In this document: piece after piece, positions 43,526 through 45,570 of the stretch
Layout of the letters: every line of letters starts with the position of its first letter
Position numbering within the stretch: position 1 is the stretch's first letter
Notes under the pieces: generated by a model
Seen by the model: the letters and a program-made list of their open reading frames with translations, nothing else
Databases searched by the model: none
Told to the model about the DNA's origin: nothing
Program-made: the position numbers and the translations under genes
Origin: an uncultured Opitutaceae bacterium
GTDB taxonomy: Bacteria > Verrucomicrobiota > Verrucomicrobiia > Opitutales > Opitutaceae
Reading direction: 5' to 3'
NCBI GenBank assembly: GCA_903929355.1
Contig: CAIYUN010000001.1
Coordinates: 1-45,570, forward strand
DNA: 45,570 bases

Positions 43526-44431
43526 ATGAGCCAGAATATCTTGGTTGCAATCTGCTCATCGCACCTCCACGCCGCGCGACGCGAGGCGGTGCGTGACACT
43601 TGGCTTCGTCGACTTCCAACCACAATCCAAGCCCGCTTTTTCTTGGGCGACGGACCAAATGTAACCGAGAATGATTCTGTGCTTTTCCCCGTGGACGACA
43701 GCTATGAGGCCTTGCCGGCTAAGGTGCAGGCTTTTTTCCAGCACGCGCTAGAGCACTATGATTTTGACTATCTTTTCAAGTGCGATGAAGACACGTACCT
43801 TTATCCTACTCGACTTCAGGAGCTAGTGGCACCAAATTGCGAGCTTCTTGGAAGCCAGGATGGAGCGCAGCATTGTTACGCATACGGCGGAGCAGGCTAC
43901 CTACTCACGCGAAGGGCAGTTCAGATTGTCGCCCAAGCTCCGACTCCCGAAACTGGAGCTGAGGACGTATGGGTAAGTCGGACACTGATCGCGGCAGGGA
44001 TAAAACCTTACTACACACCGCGTCTTGTGGGCACCCGTCGGGATTTCCCCCGCCCGACCAACGATCTGGTTACCTCCCACCATTGTTCGCCTGCGCTCTT
44101 GCGCTTAATCGACGAGGGCTTTGATAATCCAGAAGCTATCACAGTGGCTCACTCGTTCACACTAGAAACACCTGTTGGCACTTGGTCCGTCAATCTCTTA
44201 CGCAACGGCGTTTTTGCCTCCACGACCAATGGGCTGCTAGGCCGCTGGAGGCATTTCACCAATGAGGAGGCAATTGAGTTGGAGTGGAGTCTGACGGCTA
44301 AGGCACCAGACGTGTTGCGGAAATCCACTACCGGCTACGAGAACGCCGACATCAGCCTGACACCCATGCAAGAGCATCGTTTGCAGGCGGGCATCTGCCT
44401 CCCAGCCACAGGAGAGCGATCATCCGCCTGA
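43526..44431 (+). CDS. GT31-like (beta-1,3-galactosyltransferase/Fringe type) glycosyltransferase
   Basis: The 301-residue protein carries the signature series of eukaryotic-type GT31 enzymes: ARREAVRDTWLRRL (about 16-29), ARFFLGDG, DDSYEALPAKVQAFF, the metal-binding acidic motif YLFKCDEDTYL (about 82-92), YAYGGAGYLLTRRAV and AEDVWVSRTLIAAG (about 145-158). Family members add galactose or GlcNAc in beta-1,3 linkage to glycans. There is no signal anchor, unlike the Golgi enzymes, so it would act in the cytosol on nucleotide sugars. It directly precedes another glycosyltransferase on the same strand. It is unusual in bacteria, and its place in low-to-mid-GC cargo supports transfer. Confidence 0.82.
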   Translation: MSQNILVAICSSHLHAARREAVRDTWLRRLPTTIQARFFLGDGPNVTENDSVLFPVDDSYEALPAKVQAFFQHALEHYDFDYLFKCDEDTYLYPTRLQELVAPNCELLGSQDGAQHCYAYGGAGYLLTRRAVQIVAQAPTPETGAEDVWVSRTLIAAGIKPYYTPRLVGTRRDFPRPTNDLVTSHHCSPALLRLIDEGFDNPEAITVAHSFTLETPVGTWSVNLLRNGVFASTTNGLLGRWRHFTNEEAIELEWSLTAKAPDVLRKSTTGYENADISLTPMQEHRLQAGICLPATGERSSA

Positions 44432-44436
44432 ATCCC

Positions 44437-45291
44437 TTGCGCCCTTGGCCACAGTCTGGCTTGGGGCGAAAGAACCTACGCCCGAGTCCATCACCAATCC
44501 GTCCCGTGCTGCTCATCGTCCCCATTAATGACCGGATCGAACTCCTTCCCTATTTTTTGCGCTATTATTCCTCGCTAGGCGTGACGGAGTTTGTCTGCGC
44601 CCTGTTCAATGGGGGGAGCAATCCGCACTATCCTGCAATCAAGGCATGGTCCACCCGCTACCAACTTAAGATACGCAATTCTGTATTCGCCGACCTGAAA
44701 GTCCGCAATTCCGTGATTGCGGGCAAAGCGGACCATTACTGCTCAGACATTGACAGTCTGGGCATAGACCGGATTCGCGAGGAGGTCGCCGCTGACCATC
44801 GTTGGTATGCCATTGCCGACTTGGATGAGTTTCACTCATTCGGAGGGCCGACTCTGCCGGAGGCGGTGGAGGAGGCGGAGCGGCGCGGCTGCGAGGCGGT
44901 GCATGGGGTGTTTTGTGACCGGATCAGCGCCGACGGCAGTTTTCCCGAAATCAATGGTCCGCTGGACGATACCTTTCCGCTCGCGTGCAACCTGACCGCG
45001 CGCACCGGCCATTGTCGCGAGAAAATTGTCTTGGCCCGCAGCCATGTGCGGATCACGAGTGGCCACCACTCGGCGGCGGCCAAGGTCTGGCGCAACGTGG
45101 CGCTGGTGCATCATTTCAAATGGAGCCGGGGCGTGGACGCGCGAGTCGTGGCGAATTACCGCACCGCGCAGGCGAAAGGCATCGCCTGGATGCTCCATGC
45201 CCTTCCGCCAGTGCTGGAGGTGATCGCAAATGGGGTGAACCTCAGCGATCCGCGCCTGCGCGTGGCACCGGCGCCGAAGCTGGGAATCTGA
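44437..45291 (+). CDS. GT2/GT92-like glycosyltransferase
   Basis: A protein of up to 284 residues with a GT-A core: PVLLIVPINDRIELLPYFLRYY, then GVTEFVCALFNGG, and the acidic motif WYAIADLDEFHSFGG in place of the DxD. This matches the Glyco_tranf_2_4/GT92-like group often found with surface-glycan genes. The exact start is uncertain: TTG at 44437 lies 6 bases after the previous stop, while GTG at 44506 begins right at the first beta strand. The C-terminal part (HHFKWSRGVDARVVANYRTA) is typical of the group. GC content rises to chromosomal level within the gene. It is probably co-transcribed with the GT31-like gene. Confidence 0.78.
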   Translation: MRPWPQSGLGRKNLRPSPSPIRPVLLIVPINDRIELLPYFLRYYSSLGVTEFVCALFNGGSNPHYPAIKAWSTRYQLKIRNSVFADLKVRNSVIAGKADHYCSDIDSLGIDRIREEVAADHRWYAIADLDEFHSFGGPTLPEAVEEAERRGCEAVHGVFCDRISADGSFPEINGPLDDTFPLACNLTARTGHCREKIVLARSHVRITSGHHSAAAKVWRNVALVHHFKWSRGVDARVVANYRTAQAKGIAWMLHALPPVLEVIANGVNLSDPRLRVAPAPKLGI

Positions 45292-45339
45292 AAGGTGCGA
45301 GTCTCGCTAGTGTAGTGTCCCGCAAATAGGTGCCCATAC

Positions 45340-45430
45340 GGGCGAAACCGGCAAGGCGTCAGCAAAAACACGATCCAACGGGCGTGGCAGAACCACGGCC
45401 TCAAACCGCATCTGACGAAGAGCTTCAAGC
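45340..45430 (+). mobile_element. IS630-family transposase remnant
   Basis: One frame encodes GVSKNTIQRAWQNHGLKPHL and continues TKSFK (to 45429), the HTH and following segment of IS630-family transposases. No start codon or downstream catalytic part is present; the sequence is cut at 45430 where an IS66-type end begins. The left limit of the remnant cannot be fixed. Confidence 0.75.
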
Positions 45431-45570
45431 GTAAGCGTCCGGCGCTCGACCTACTATTCGGCAGCGGGGCGGCGGTGTAAGCTGCGAGGATGGCAACCAT
45501 CACAACGGAAGTTTTAGACGGAGAGAGAAAACAGGACACGCGCGGGCGTCGGATCGTGAACGCCGAGCGC
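45431..45570 (+). mobile_element. Left end of an IS66-family element (continues beyond window)
   Basis: GTAAGCGTCCGGCGCTCGAC begins with the GTAAGCG terminus known for IS66-family inverted repeats and directly interrupts the IS630 remnant. The first IS66 gene starts 59 bases inside. The 8-bp target duplication and the right end lie outside the window. Confidence 0.8.
45490..45570 (+). CDS. IS66-family accessory protein (TnpA-like), N-terminal 27 codons only
   Basis: The frame starts at an ATG preceded by GCGAGG (MATITTEVLDGERKQDTRGR) and runs off the window. The position 59 bases inside a GTAAGCG end, and the basic, polar N-terminus, fit the first small gene of IS66 elements, which precedes the TnpB/TnpC transposition genes. 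The product cannot be confirmed from 27 residues. Confidence 0.55.
   Translation, partial: MATITTEVLDGERKQDTRGRRIVNAER

Overview
The window looks like chromosomal DNA of a GC-rich, Gram-negative member of the Verrucomicrobiota, probably near Opitutaceae. This is inferred from protein style (outer-membrane barrel, Wza/Wzc-type exopolysaccharide export, GT87-type membrane proteins, sugar-acid catabolism) and from the word-like short repeats between genes (CACGGATGAACACGGAT, CACAGAGAA, GTCCAACGTC, AACAAGTGACAAG types) that I associate with that phylum. No 16S or other marker is present, so the assignment is tentative.

Positions 1-8110 hold housekeeping genes: a RodZ-tail-like protein, glycerate kinase, a DUF1653 protein, the 23S rRNA methyltransferase RlmM, a BASS-type transporter, a GT2 glycosyltransferase, and a leftward TPR membrane protein / double-ACT regulator pair. 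Positions 8376-12800 are an exopolysaccharide export block: outer-membrane barrel, terminator, a small decayed-looking secreted ORF, a Wza-type export protein and a fused Wzz/BY-kinase with tyrosine-rich sequence at both ends. Leftward glycogen phosphorylase and mutL follow, with recQ divergent from mutL.

Positions 19448-28287 are a sugar-acid (glucarate/galactarate/altronate type) catabolic region. Leftward are an aldo/keto reductase and a double-length UxaA-family dehydratase. Rightward are 5-dehydro-4-deoxyglucarate dehydratase, a glucarate-type MFS transporter, a SpoIIM-like membrane protein and glucarate dehydratase. GudD makes 5-dehydro-4-deoxyglucarate, KdgD converts it to 2,5-dioxopentanoate, and the MFS protein probably imports the acid. 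Leftward genes then follow: two translationally coupled GT87-like membrane proteins, a secreted alpha/beta-hydrolase, a YdcF/ElyC-like protein and a KimA-like APC transporter whose leader can fold into a nested-helix RNA.

From tRNA-Arg(TCT) at 35921-35997 to the right edge the window is accessory DNA. A tightly packed, mostly ATGA-coupled operon (36086-41567) encodes a tyrosine recombinase, an unknown 244-aa protein, an AlpA/excisionase-like HTH, an AEP-type primase, a RepA-like RecA-fold ATPase, a STAS+GHKL ATPase and a STAS-like DUF4325 partner broken by one in-frame TAA. I read this as an integrated replicating element or satellite carrying an uncharacterised partner-switch-like pair. Low-GC cargo follows (two unknown proteins), then a eukaryote-like GT31 glycosyltransferase and a second glycosyltransferase. 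The right edge is an IS630-family remnant interrupted by the left end of an IS66-family element that runs out of the window.
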